Positions 1 through 10,811 of a stretch of DNA of 64,000 nucleotides are shown piece after piece. How positions within the stretch are numbered: the first letter of the stretch is position 1; every line of letters starts with the position of its first letter. Origin of the DNA: Mixophyes australis (lineage: Eukaryota; Chordata; Amphibia; Anura; Limnodynastidae); contig JAVHZZ010000005.1 of NCBI GenBank assembly GCA_036250195.1, forward strand, positions 184,088,448 through 184,152,447, written 5' to 3'. The notes beneath the pieces are model-generated. The model ran no database searches. It was not told the DNA's origin and saw only the letters and a list, made by a program, of their open reading frames with translations. The translations under genes and the position numbers were made by a program.

Positions 1-106
1 TGTTATTGTTATTCAGCCAGAAGTATCTATCCATTTAAATACAGTATACTCATATAATCATGTAAAATTACTATCTATTACTATTACTATTATTGTAAAC
101 ATTTTA

Positions 107-420
107 GTCCTGATTCATTAAGGCGCACAAAGCAAAAAAAAAAGTAAATTTGCTCCTGGACAAACCATATTACAATGCAAAAGGTGCAAATTGGTTTATT
201 ATTTTGCACGTAAGGAAAATACTTGCTGCTTTTTCATGTAGCATGCAAATACTTGATAGCTTTATTATTACACTGAAATTTAAAGTTGATCTAGGACATG
301 CCCTACCCCAACTTTAAATCTGCCCCACATTTTAAATTTACCTCTCCCTCCAATGCAACATGGTTTTGCCAAGATGCAAATTTAGTCCTTTATTTTTGCT
401 TGCCTTAATGATTCAGGCTC
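107..420. mobile_element. Harbinger-like MITE, copy 1
   Basis: The ends are inverted copies of a motif close to CCTGATTCATTAAGG (left about 108-123, right about 402-417 in reverse). The interior is AT-rich with no coding capacity. It matches the element at 17705-18017 along its whole length, including the shared blocks TTTAAAGTTGATNTAGGACATGCC and GCTTTGCCAAG-type right half. The target duplication is not clean here, whereas copy 2 has TTA on both sides. Non-autonomous DNA transposon; superfamily inferred from copy 2. Confidence 0.75.
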
Positions 421-2094
421 ATTGTATGAATAGGTATTATATTGGTAACATTTTCCTTCATTTATTTTTTTATATATAGGAAAAGTATAATGTACATTAG
501 TTAGCTCTTTGTTTACCTGAAACTGAATTTTCCCAAATGCAAAATACCTGCAGAACTGATATAGGATTATTTTGAGGGAATGTGCCTGAGCTGTATAATA
601 GAAAAAAGCAACTAATACGCACATTTAACTTAAAAACATATGGCTAGCATTTTTACAATGCATGACAATTCTATGCAGGAAACGTCGCTGTAGAGCAATT
701 AAGGAAATATTGTTTGTTCATTTACTTCCTAAATATGTGAATTTGGGTTTAATGAGTATGTGTAACATTTAAGGAATTTTCCAGGATCGTTAACACTGTA
801 CTAAAAGTGAACATCCATGTAGGTTTACAGTTTATTGCTTTTCGATGTGTTACAATTAGATTTACATAGAAGTGATGGCTGTACTCTTGAACAGCTTTTT
901 ATCATAGAAGAAGGTGTGATTGGAACCTTTCCAAGTGAAAGGAATGTGTCCATAGCTAACATTTCCTATTTTATTTATGACATTTCTACTTTTCTTCATT
1001 TCGGAAACCAGGATTAGCAAGTGCGGACAGTATCACTTCTTGCTAAACCCAGGAAAAATGAGTCCATAATAGCAGACCTGGTTTTGATTACATCTAGTAA
1101 TCAAAGTGTGCACAGAATGGCTTGATTAAATGTTTCAGAAAATGTTAATGTAAATATCAGGAAACTCATTATTTAAAGTTATACAACCCAGTGAAATTTA
1201 GGAGTAGACATGGGAGAATGCATGTATGTTTCACAAACAGATTTAATGTTCACTGCTATTTAAGAATATATATAGGTTTAATATCCAGATATCCATCTTC
1301 TATTAAGTTTTGCAAACCAGAAAGGAAAGAAAAAAATGAGTTGCTGCTGTTTGATGAGAATAAGACATTTTTACTAAATCTTAACTCGTGTAGTCAATGT
1401 GAGGTGCACACTTTAAGTGGTGGAGGTCATTTCTGAAATGAAAAATTACTGAGCTGATTTCTGCCAAAGCGCATAGATATATAGAGCAAGATGGCAGCAT
1501 TTGCAGACGAGTAGAACTTTGCACAGGCTGAGAGGAGGGCAATGCACAGGCCAGAATGAGGGCATTCCTTGCTATAGAATAGACTCACTATTGTGCCTAC
1601 ATTTGAAGAGTGTGGAGAGGAAATATTTTTAGGGGTGGAGGGGGCATTTTTAATCTACAAATAATTAGAATTTTGCATCACTTGAGAGTTTGCATTCTTT
1701 AGGTTTCATTCTATACTTTTAATGGATCCCCAACCCTAGCAGAAAAGCACACATCTAGATGCATTCAGAAGGAATGTAATAAAAAGATTTGCACAAAAAG
1801 TGGCACATTATAAAAGCAATCCTTGTGTTCCCTAACTCATCTGATTAGTGTAAGCTGCAAAAGAGGCTAAACTGAGCAGTATTTTAGGAGAAAAATTGAA
1901 AAGGTATCTTTCTAAAGTGGTAGGAAGCTGAAATTACTGACATTTGCACTTTTGCACAGTGTACCTCAAATTATACCACCTCTGTGGATGCCTAAGTACC
2001 AGAGGGATTAACAGTAGGGCAGACAGAAAAAAATATGTGACCAGAAAGGAAGTCTAGGTAGGGTCAAATAAAATAATAAGGAGAATGGAACATG
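421..2094. other. AT-rich spacer, no gene seen
   Basis: Only short chance open frames occur here (for example 835-1017 and 1191-1436), with no recognisable protein motif or coding-like composition. I see no inverted-repeat element or RNA gene. It is probably intergenic or intronic spacer. Confidence 0.6.
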
Positions 2095-2099
2095 CTATT

Positions 2100-2335
2100 G
2101 AGCATGAAGCATAGGCTTTTAGGGTTTCACACTTGAGGAAACACTAAATAAAATCTGATCACTATTAGTTGATTTATGGATCCACGTATAAAGTATTCAC
2201 AAAACCATATCATATAGAGCATGGAGCATAGGCTTATAGGGTTTCAAACTTGAGCAAACACAACTAAACAAAATCTGATCACCAGTAGCTGACTTATGGA
2301 TCCATGTATAAAGTACTCACAAAATCATAGCATAT
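2100..2335. repeat. Two-copy tandem duplication, 118-bp unit
   Basis: The block starting GAGCATGAAGCATAGGC at 2100 is repeated as GAGCATGGAGCATAGGC at 2218, an offset of 118 bp. Similarity continues through GGGTTTCA, AAATCTGATCAC, CTTATGGATCCA and GTATAAAGTA. The copies differ at scattered sites and by small indels, so this is an old local duplication. Confidence 0.85.
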
Positions 2336-2429
2336 ATAAATTTACACAAAGAAGAGTTTTTCATCCCTTGTACATAGTTGTAAGACATTTTAATCCATGG
2401 AATCTAAATCTGTTTACGCAACTCACCAT

Positions 2430-2835
2430 TTAATTGAGCTGCCCAGACTACTTTTTTTGCTCTATAATCCATCAATCCCTAATATTTCCTAATATTTCTT
2501 TTGGCAGTTTTATTGAGATGGGATTTTTTTATCTACAATACAATAGATTGAGATATGTGTGACACCTTTACAGTAGGGTATGGAATTATAAAATATTCTT
2601 GTTATATGACTGTATCTAGATTCAGTGATGTTGCTAACAAATCTTCATACAGAATTTACCATTCCATAGAGTTGCTATTGGCTATTATCTCTACTCCATA
2701 ATCCATTACTTCCTAATATCTTCTCAAAGAGTTCTCTGTCAGTCTTATTGAACTGTGATATTTCTCCTACAATATAGATCGGGGCCAGGGATATATGTGA
2801 CACTGTTAGATTTGGGTATGGAACTATTAAGGGTT
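2430..2835. repeat. Diverged tandem duplication, about 230-bp offset
   Basis: Blocks near 2458-2600 recur near 2690-2835: CTCTATAATCCATCAATCCC / CTCCATAATCCATTACTTCC, TTTTATTGAGATGGGAT / CTTATTGAACTGTGAT, ATATGTGTGACACC / ATATGTGACACTG, and GGGTATGGAATTAT / GGGTATGGAACTAT. Divergence is clearly higher than in the 118-bp duplication just upstream. No function is visible. Confidence 0.7.
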
Positions 2836-3586
2836 GTTGGAATGAGAGATAAAAAACGTAGCAGACAAAATGCCTGAGATTGCTCATAGCCTGGACAGGG
2901 GATGACAGAAAAACATATGTTGTATATTCCACTGTGTTAGATACAAGTAAGCACAGACAAAACTTAAATAAGCCTATTGATGTGAATAGTATACACTGCA
3001 TATAAGGAGTGAATTAGATTAAACCTTATGACATATGACTTTTTTCAACTTCAATGATTATGTAACTAAACAAATGGAAAAAAATATTTTCATGGCTAAG
3101 AGAGTTTGTATTCCTGTTTTCATTATCCTCTAAGTTCCCCATAATTAGCTATGATGCTTTTAATAAAATACAGGAAAGAAATCACATTACAGCATTTTGT
3201 AGCATTGATCTATCTGTGTCCTGTATACCTTGACTTCTGAGCTCTGTCTGTTGGGTTGAGAATAAAATTACTTTATTAATTATTATCAATCTACAGGAAG
3301 TACTTAAAGTGGAACTCTCACAAACCATTAATAATTTCCCTGGAAGATGACTATTTACAGCATTTTCGTATACATTGGTTTAGTAATCATTGTTGCAAAT
3401 GTATTTCATTTACAGTGTAATCATACATTTCTCAGGAATTATACCTGGCACTCCTTGCATCCTGCATACTATGTTGCTGACCCATGTTTTTGCTATATTA
3501 CAATGAAATTAATCTGTTCCCAATTAGTGGCCAATCAAAGGAAGGACTGGGCTATTTAAACCCAGATGGATCCTGTGTCTTTTACC
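2836..3586. other. Spacer, no gene seen
   Basis: AT-rich sequence without recognisable motifs. The open frames at 2675-3001 (minus) and 3347-3559 (plus) are short and have no protein features I would trust. Confidence 0.55.
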
Positions 3587-3868
3587 CAGGGCCATCTTTT
3601 CCATTGGGCACGATGGGCAGGTGCCCGAGGGCCCCATGGGCAAGGGGGCCCCATAGGCAGGGCTCTTAATTAGAATAAATAATCCTGCAAATAAAAAACC
3701 TGCAAATAAACCTTCAAGGGTCACTGAGAAAGTACATCTATCTATATCTATATATCTATATCTATCTATCTCTATCTATCTATCTATCTATCTATCTATA
3801 TATATATATGTAGGGGCCCCGGTGCACTTCTTTGCCCGGGGGCCCATAATGTTGTTAAGATGGCCCTG
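3587..3868 (+). mobile_element. hAT-like MITE (CAGGGCCATCTT family), copy 1
   Basis: The element begins CAGGGCCATCTT and ends AAGATGGCCCTG, inverted termini of 12 bp. It is flanked by a perfect 8-bp duplication, CTTTTACC at 3579-3586 and 3869-3876. An 8-bp duplication with CAGGG-type ends is characteristic of hAT transposition. The 282-bp body is GC-rich near both ends and carries a TATC microsatellite; it has no transposase. A second copy in the opposite orientation lies at 32192-32641. Confidence 0.92.
3736..3809. repeat. (TCTA)n microsatellite inside the hAT MITE
   Basis: Runs of TCTA/TATC units grade into a (TA)n tail. It lies wholly within the 3587-3868 element. Confidence 0.9.
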
Positions 3869-4096
3869 CTTTTACCCCATTATTATGGTTTGTACCTGTG
3901 ATTTTACATCACTACTTCTTCTATTGTTACGGGACAAATTCAGCATTCTAATCACACCTCACTTGTACTGATGTATTTAGTATCTCTTAAAGTGAAAAAT
4001 CACCAAATAAAAATAAAGTCAGAACTTTATGTTCAATATGTGCAAAATTAGATCAACTGGTTAAAAATGTCCCTTGTAAAAGAAATAAAACATTTA

Positions 4097-4257
4097 GGGG
4101 TAGATTCATCAGATCTTCTTAAAATGAAAAGTGGATGTTCTGCCCATTGTAGCCAATCAAATTCTAGTTATAATTTATTTAGTACATTCTAGACAATGAA
4201 AGCTAGAATGTGGTTGCCTCCAATATTCAGTGTGAGAAGGTATGATAAATCTACTCC
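4097..4257. mobile_element. Harbinger-like MITE, 161 bp
   Basis: Starts GGGGTAGATTCATCA and ends TGATAAATCTACTCC, imperfect inverted termini. It is flanked by TTA at 4094-4096 and 4258-4260, the TWA duplication usual for PIF/Harbinger elements. The interior includes GTAGCCAATCAAATTCTAG, the reverse of the GAATCTGATTGG block seen in the related element at 56911-57034. No coding capacity. Confidence 0.8.
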
Positions 4258-4260
4258 TTA

Positions 4261-4678
4261 GTGTGTCATATAGTGAGCAAAGGTGAGGTGACCATTTACT
4301 GGGCAGCTTTTTCAGTTCATTGCTTGTGGTTTGTTCTTACATGCAATATATTCTTGTTCAATGGAAAACAGTTCCATCAATGTTGTGTGATGGCGAAGGA
4401 TTCCCATTATACCAAAATATGCATAGATATTTTTTTTAAGAGAGGGAATCAGATGTGATATGTATTGTAGCCAACCCATTTTGAAACACATTGTGCAGCA
4501 TTGATGATGTTATCATGATATGGTAGGAAGATATAATAATCCTGGAGTGAGATTGTCTAATAATAAAGGCCATTTGTATTCCACACATGCATGTACTTAT
4601 TAAGTTAAAAGGTCCTGGATTTTCATACACAGAAGAGGAAATCCAAAGTGATTAATACCCTAGTAAGGAAATATAGCT
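4261..4678. other. Spacer, no gene seen
   Basis: AT-rich sequence with short chance open frames on both strands and no recognised motif. Confidence 0.5.
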
Positions 4679-5012
4679 GGGGCAGCACAGTGGCTTAATG
4701 GTTAGCACTTCTTGCACTGGGTTCATGAATTCAATTCCTAACCATGGCCTCATCTGTGCAGAGTTTGTATGTTCTTCCCATGTTTGCATGAGTTTCCTCC
4801 TGGTGCTCCGGTTTCCTTTCACATTTCAAGAACATACTGGTAGGTTAATTGGCTGCTGACAAAATTAACCTTAGTTTGTGTGTATGTGTATGTTAGGGAA
4901 TGTAGACAGTAAGCTCCAATGGGGCAGTGACTGATGTGAATTACAAATATTCTCAGTGCAGCGCTGCAGAATTGGTGGCACTATATAAATAAATGGTGAT
5001 AATGATGATGAT
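4679..5012 (+). mobile_element. tRNA-headed SINE with LINE-type tail
   Basis: The 5' head GGCAGCACAGTGGCTTAATGG looks like a tRNA-derived RNA polymerase III promoter: an A-box-like TGGCTTAATGG at 4691-4701 and a weak B-box-like GAATTCAATTCC near 4727-4738. The middle reads like GTTTGTATGTTCTTCCCATG and GCTCCGGTTTCC. The 3' end, CAGCGCTGCAGAATTGGTGG then ATATAAATAAATG and a GAT/AAT-type microsatellite, resembles the tail of the LINE at 47140-50385, which suggests shared retrotransposition machinery. A reverse copy is at 27288-27940. Confidence 0.85.
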
Positions 5013-5048
5013 AGCTTTCATCTACCTGGAATCATTAGAGATATTTTT

Positions 5049-5315
5049 TTGGGACAATTCCTGAATTTATATGACAGTTGTTCCATAATGAAAGCCTTTG
5101 ATAAAGCACCAGAAACATTAAACAAGAGATTTAACTATTGGGGTTATAATATTAATGATATTGTCAAAGCTAGAGTTGAAGCTGGGAATTCTGGTTATTT
5201 TCTTGAAACTCAAAGATTAAGAAAGCGAGTACAGGATTCTATTGATTATTCCCCCATGACATCCACAATTAAAAAAATCTATGTTGAAGAATTGGGGAAT
5301 CTTTCAGAAGGATAA
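5049..5315 (+). other. Unassigned open frame between SINE and LTR
   Basis: An 88-codon open frame starts at a non-ATG codon; the first ATG comes about 13 codons in. The translation is lysine/glutamate-rich and looks more protein-like than neighbouring frames, for example AFDKAPETLNKRFNYWGYN and LRKRVQDSIDYSP. I do not recognise a family. It could be a remnant of a retroelement or virus-derived gene, or chance. The frame stops before the solo LTR at 5482. Confidence 0.2.
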
Positions 5316-5481
5316 TCAATTCTAAGATATGTTTCAGAGACCCTAGAAGGTTGTTTTTAGGACAGCAAATTATATCTGAAATCTGAAGTGAATAAAAAAA
5401 TCCTCTGACACTGACACATAAAGCACAAGGAATTATTTTCCTGTGGACACCGTGATTTATGTAGATAGATTGTGAGGTATT

Positions 5482-6519
5482 TGTCATGAATTAGGGTCTT
5501 AGCCCTATTTACACCACTTGGCGGTATCATATCCCCGTGCATCTGCCTCCTGTCAGAATGCATTCTAAATTCTAGGACAAAGCGTGACTTCTGTCTGCTG
5601 TATTGGAGGCTGCCATCTTGGCTATATACTGCTTAGTCTGAGCACCTGACTTCATCCACTAATTAGCTTCCTCTGCAGACTATAAAAGTCCCCTCCTACA
5701 CTCAGCTAATTGCCAGTGCAACACTTTCCTAGTTCATCATCATCATCACCATCATCATCCATTTATTTACATAGAGCCACTAATTCCAGTTTACCACTGT
5801 TGCTGTTTGTTTGCTGCTTCATTCTGCCTACTGCTGTTCAGATTTCAGCCATTAACCCTTTGTGTGAATTCAGCTTCATTCTGCCAGCTGTAATACAGAC
5901 TTTGGCTATTAACCCTTCTTGTGGATTCATTTTCATTCTATCTGCTGCTGTACAAATTCCAGCTGTCACCCCTTGTGTGGATCCGGCTCATCCTTCGTGT
6001 GGATCCTGATCTCTTCAGCCTATTCCTGTCTCACCTACTGGTAGTAGGTTACTGCTCTGAGTCTTCCATCTTCTGGAGCCATGTCTGTGTCTCTGGGTAC
6101 CGGCTTCCAGTTCCAGGCTTGTCTCAGGTTCTGAGTTGCCCGGGCCAGTTCCAGGCTTATATAGCTCAGGAGGTAGTCACCCCTGATAATCAACTGCCTG
6201 AGTTCTGAGCCTTCCCAGTCCCAGTTTTGGTACAATATTAATCTGAGTTTCTGGATCTTTGGAGGTACTGAGTCTCTAGCCATGGGTTCAGTCCCTCTGT
6301 TCCTGTGTCCAGGTTCCAGTCAACCAGGTCCAGATTTCAGTTATTTATTTCAGTACGGAGTCCAGTCCAGCATTGCTCCTCCTAAGATCTGGTGTACAGG
6401 AGTAGAGCACATCCTCCATGAGCAATACCTTCATCCGGTCTCCTAGTTTCCAGTTCATCCCTCCCACAGCAAGTCCCAAGGGTCCCGAGACGGATCCCAG
6501 AAACCCTATTGCCGTGACA
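5482..6519 (+). mobile_element. Solo LTR 1 (1038 bp)
   Basis: Begins TGTCATGA and ends GTGACA, flanked by a perfect 5-bp duplication GTATT at 5477-5481 and 6520-6524. TG...CA ends with a 5-bp duplication are the mark of LTR-retrotransposon integration. A TATA box, TATAAAAG, lies near 5681. The body is C/T-rich on the plus strand, as in the LTRs at 13124 and 50551, which gives plus orientation. There is no internal pol and no second LTR, so it is a solo LTR left by recombination. A CATCAT run near 5736-5757 resembles a SINE-tail microsatellite. Confidence 0.88.
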
Positions 6520-6774
6520 GTATTATGCTACAAGTTTCATTAAGTGTAGTTTGTGTGATGTAGTTCCTGTGTAATATGGTGTACATAGGAAAACAGAAAG
6601 ATAACTGCATGATATAGAAGGTGTACACTGTAGAGAGATTATGAAAGGTACTATTACTTTACCATTGGAATATCATTTCAGGTAATATCAAGGAGAGAAA
6701 GGGAGTATGGACTGAACGAAAGTACTGTGGAAGTTGTAGATTTTGCTTGCAGCCAGGAATGCTATATTGATTAA

Positions 6775-6960
6775 TGACAAGTGAGGCTGCATAGAACGAA
6801 TGCACTTAAAGGGCGAAAGGGTTGTTAGTAAGCTGAACTCTTACCTGAAGGGGTTAACATAGGTCTTTGGCCCGACCAATGTGTGCTCCAGTGGGAGGGA
6901 CCTTGATTGGTAAAGAAGGCTGTACTTCCTGTTCTGCCTCATTCCACAGCACGAGATCCA
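6775..6960 (+). repeat. Ngaro split repeat A1
   Basis: Starts GACAAGTGAGGCTGCATAG and runs through GGTCTTTGGCCCGACCAATG and GGGAGGGACCTTGATTGG to CGAGATCC. It matches A2 at 15157-15348 with few differences, which suggests a fairly recent insertion. It forms the 5' end of the element; CCAAT motifs within it may belong to the promoter. Confidence 0.9.
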
Positions 6961-8237
6961 GAGGGAGAGCCTGCTGCAGTTAATCGGATAAGTGTCCTTA
7001 CTTTTCTTTGACTGTTTTTTGGTTTTATTTCTGTCTCATTTCTGCTGCTTTATCCTCTATTTTTCTCCCCTGTTATCTTTTTTCATCCCGTCTTTCCTCT
7101 ATATCTTTCCTTGTATTCTTTTTTCTCCTTGCCTGCTTCCCTGCCACCCCCTCCCCCTGCCACCTTCTCATGTTTTTTTATTCCCCCCCTTTCCTCCAGT
7201 TCCCCTTCCATCTCACCATGCCCCGTCCCAAGCGCCTCACCTCCTGCCCGGCGCACCTCCGTTCCCCCTCCCCCGCCAGGTCCGGCCGCCATTTTATCTC
7301 CCAGCATGGTTCCCCGGCCATCTCTAACTCCCAGGCTTCTCACGCTGTCCTCCCAGCGGCCAGTCACCTTACCCCCATCCGCTCCTCGGCGGGGCTTCAC
7401 CCGGCGGTCAGCAGTGGTCATCGGGGTCGGGCAGCAGTATCTCGCCCGGCGGCCGAGTCGCGCATGCGCAGAACGAGAGTGCCATCGCGCCCGGCCGTTT
7501 CTGTCCTCGCTAGTGTAGGAGGAGAGGGGGGGAGGGGGTGTCAGCGGGGCCTCTCAGGAGACTGTGAGTCTCAGCCAGGTTCATGAGGGAATGAATGTAC
7601 AGCAAGTGAGCGATGCTGGGGGGAGGGGGAGAGGCATTGACACCAGCACAGAGGGTTCACATGTAGCTTCAACTATGCCTGCATCAGCGCAGGCTGGATA
7701 TTCCTCCCCTGCTAGGGGTAGTGCAGGGGGGGTCAGGATGCAGGTGTCTAGCAGCCCTCAGGGGATAGCAGTAGGGGACACATACGTTTGCTAGCGGAAA
7801 TGCGGGTGATTTTGGGGAAAGGAACGAGGCGCCTTTGTGGACCCCCCTTCATCACCACATTCTGCCATCCACGGATGAGGGGACGTACATGGCACGGCGG
7901 GCTCCCTTGCCAGCGTTCGCAGACAGGAGTAGCATTTGTTTCAGTCGGGGCCGAGATAATTTAGTTTTTGATTACAATCATTCCAGCGGCGGTAACACGT
8001 ATCAATAGTCCCCCTCATTGCGCAACCAGCCCATGCCAAGCGGTTTTTACGAAGAACCCCACCGGGCACGTTACGATAACATCCCCCTCAGCGTCGCGTA
8101 ACATCGGTAGGTTCCTATAGCCCGGGTCCCCTTGCGTCAGCAAGCCTAGAGCACGGCGGCCCAGATATAGGATCGGCGCGGCGACGCTTAGATGACATGC
8201 CTAGGTCTCAGCTTACTGCTCCTCTTTGTGTTTCAGA
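6961..8237 (+). other. Ngaro 5' leader, pyrimidine- and CpG-rich
   Basis: Lies between A1 and gag. The first part (about 7000-7250) is very T/C-rich and the rest is CpG-rich. Open frames here, such as 7008-7586 and 7083-7421, are low-complexity and overlap on both strands, so I do not call genes. A donor-like CAA|GTGAGC near 7605 and an acceptor with a pyrimidine tract (CTCCTCTTTGTGTTTCAG ending at 8237) could remove most of it from the gag mRNA. That splicing is inferred. Confidence 0.5.
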
Positions 8238-9268
8238 GCCTACGGTCACGTCCCAAGAGTCGAGGGTTGCCGGTGGAGGTCGTTCTGGGTCCGAGTCATG
8301 AGACCAGAGGTCGGCAGGGATCCGTGAGGAGTCGATCCCGGGCGCAGATGGGGCTCAGACGGAGGCAGCTAAGGATGGAGAGGCGTCTGCTGGTACCGGG
8401 AATCCTGCTCCCCATGGTGAGTCCTTTTCTGGTACAACACATAAAGTACAAATGTTGGGGTCACCAGTTCTCTCCACTAGCAGTGGTTCCTCAGATTCTG
8501 ATGATAGGCCCAGAAAACTTATCAGGTTATTGGAGACAAAATTGCTAGGCAAGCGCAGCAGGCAGATACCTCCGGCGGGGGGCGCAGAACAGCCGGTGGT
8601 TAGGAGCGAATTAGGGCAGGTCGAAACTCTGGAGATAACCCATGGTATTCGGCCTAGTGTACGGGATAGAATCAGGCGTGGGAAGTATGTGGACATGTTC
8701 GCACTGACGGGTGAGGAGGCGCTGGCTGCGGCAAGTGAAAAGTCAGGCATAGGGGAAGACAGGTTCAGATCGTTCCCTAGATGGCCGAATGCCTTCTCTA
8801 TTTTTGCTACCATTTACCTAGAGACTAGGCCCGGCGAGCAGGATGAGGTGTGGAGATATATGCACCTGATTAGTGGGATGGTAGTGAAAGACGGCCCGTT
8901 AATCTGGAGAGCATATGACGAGCTCTTCCGCAAGCGGATGAGCGAGCGCGATAAAGCTCCCTCTGGGGTCTAGGGACATCGACACATGGTTGGAACTCAT
9001 GAGACCGAGCAACCGGGGGGCCGCGGGTAGCACGGGCAGGAGGTTTCAAGGGCCGGGGAGGGTGCAAGCGACCCTCCCCACAAAAGGAAGATGCTTTGAC
9101 TTTAACACAGGCTCTTGCCAGCGAGGAGCATCTTGTAGATTCAAACACAATTGCACGTCATGTGGAGGTCTGCATCCAGCCGCCGAATGTGCAAAGGCCC
9201 GAGGAAGTGGGGGTAGAGGAAGAAGCGCAAATCCAGCTATGCCGAGTCAAGGGTCCATCGCCAATTAA
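8238..9268 (+). pseudogene. Ngaro Gag-like protein, frameshifted
   Basis: Nucleocapsid/structural protein of the Ngaro element. The main open block from ATG 8452 to 8973 contains the Ngaro Gag core: a basic KLIRLLETKLLGKRSR segment, then RIRRGKYVDMFALTGEEA, FPRWPNAFSIFATIYLE and WRAYDELFRKRM. The frame is also open upstream to an acceptor at 8237, apart from one TGA near 8298. After 8973 the protein continues in another frame from about 8960 (SRDIDTWLELMRPSNR), so there is a one-base indel near 8955-8975. The tail carries a CCCH zinc finger (C-x7-C-x5-C-x3-H, 9092-9150) followed by a CCHC-like knuckle (C-x2-C-x3-H-x4-C, ending 9190), presumably for RNA binding. It ends at TAA 9268, overlapping the start of pol. 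Confidence 0.85.
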
Positions 9269-10811
9269 TTTGGCTGAATTGGACAATTGGCTCGCTTGGT
9301 TCCCTGATAGAGACACCGCTGCTCTCCTTCATGACGGCTTTCATCTAGGCTTTAAACTCCCAGTTCAGGGCAGCATTTCTACGGCAGCGCCGGTCAATTT
9401 GAAGTTGGCGCTCGCTCTCCCGGAGGTTTTAGACTGAAAAATTGGGAAGGAAGTTGGTCTGCGTCGCATGATTGGCCCGTTCCTACTTCCGCCCATCCCA
9501 AATCTTATTTTGTCCCCGGTAGGGGTTGTCCCCAAAAAGGCAGCAGGAAAATTCAGACTGATACAGCATTTGTCGTACCCGACTGGCTTATCCGTGAACG
9601 ACGCTATAGACGCCACCCTAAGTTCAGTTAATTATCAATCGTTTGAGTGTGCCCTAGCATTGGTACAGGAATGCGGGAGGGGTTCCCTGTTAGCTAAAAT
9701 TGATATCGAATCGGCTTTCAGGTTACTGCCCCTTCACCCGGAGTCGTATCAATACATGGGTTTTCTGCATCGTGGTGGATACTATATCGATCGCTGTCTT
9801 CCCATGGGTTGTTCGATATCCTGTGCGCTATTCGAGAAGTTTAGTGGCTTCCTGCATTGGTGCATTCAGGCGGGAATGGGGTGTCGGTGGATTGCACACT
9901 ATCTTGACGACTTCTTGGTTATCGGGCCACCTGATTCCACATGTTGTCGGGATACGCTGTTTTCCACTAAGGCTCTTTTTAGGGTGCTAGGCGTTCCCAT
10001 AGCCATGGATAAAACGGAGGGCCCAGCCACGTGTCTCTCATTCCTTGGAATTGAGATCGACACTGTGGCCGGGATCTGCCGGCTCCCAGCTGATAAGGTG
10101 TCCAAGATGTGCGAGGCCATTGCAGAGGCGCTAGGTTCCAGCTCCAGTCCGCTTAGGCAGGTTCAGTCCCTGTTGGGGAGGTTCAACTTTGCCTGCCGTG
10201 TGATTCCCATGGGTAGAGTTTTCTGTAGGAAGCTACAGAGAGCCACTGCGGGTAGGAGTAGGCCGCATGCGGCAGTGCGACTATCCAAGGTTATCAGGGA
10301 AGACTTGCAAATCTGGCTCACCTTCCTCAGGGAGTTCAACGGGATGCGAATCTGGCCGTCACCACCCGTAACAAACTTTAATATCGACCTGTTTACGGAT
10401 GCTTCCGGAGCATGCGGCTTCGGCACTTACCTGGACGGTCATTGGTGCGTGGAAAGCTGGCCTGAGGAGTGGCATAGGATAGGAATTACCAAGAACTTGT
10501 TGGTCCTGGAGCTATTCCCGATTGTGGTGGCAATTGAACTGTGGGCGCCCACGTTGCGAGGGAAGCACATAGTCTTTTGGTGCGACAATTTGGGGGTGGT
10601 CCAGTCGATCAATAAACAAAGCGCTCTAGTTTTGCGCTGCCTGCAGTACGATATTTCGTTCAGGGCTAGACACGTTCCTGGGGTGCAAAATAGTTTGGCC
10701 GATGCTTTGTCCCGGGGCCAGTGGAGCAAGTTCCGTAGTCTGGCTCCCCAGGCGGATACTGTTGGTATTCCGTGTCCCTCTTGTGTTTGGCAGATCATCA
10801 AGCCGGCATAA
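9240..10811 (+). pseudogene. Ngaro reverse transcriptase / RNase H, one in-frame TGA
   Basis: Copies element RNA into DNA and degrades the template RNA. The frame opens inside the end of gag (PSPINLAELDNWLAWFPD from about 9252), so expression probably needs a +1 shift or reinitiation. A TGA at 9435-9437 interrupts it, then it is open for 447 codons from 9468. Counting from 9468: RT motif A LAKIDIESAF (D79), motif B LPMGCSISCALF (111-122), motif C YLDD (145-148); RNase H acidic residues D311 (FTDASG), E348 (LELF), D373 (WCDN) and D412 (ADALSR). All catalytic residues are present. The YLDD form and the RH domain directly after RT fit the DIRS/Ngaro group. The end overlaps the YR frame by about 70 bases. 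Confidence 0.95.

Noticed and set aside
7008..7586. 192-codon frame upstream of gag
   Set aside because: Low-complexity pyrimidine-rich leader of the Ngaro element with overlapping frames on both strands and no motif.
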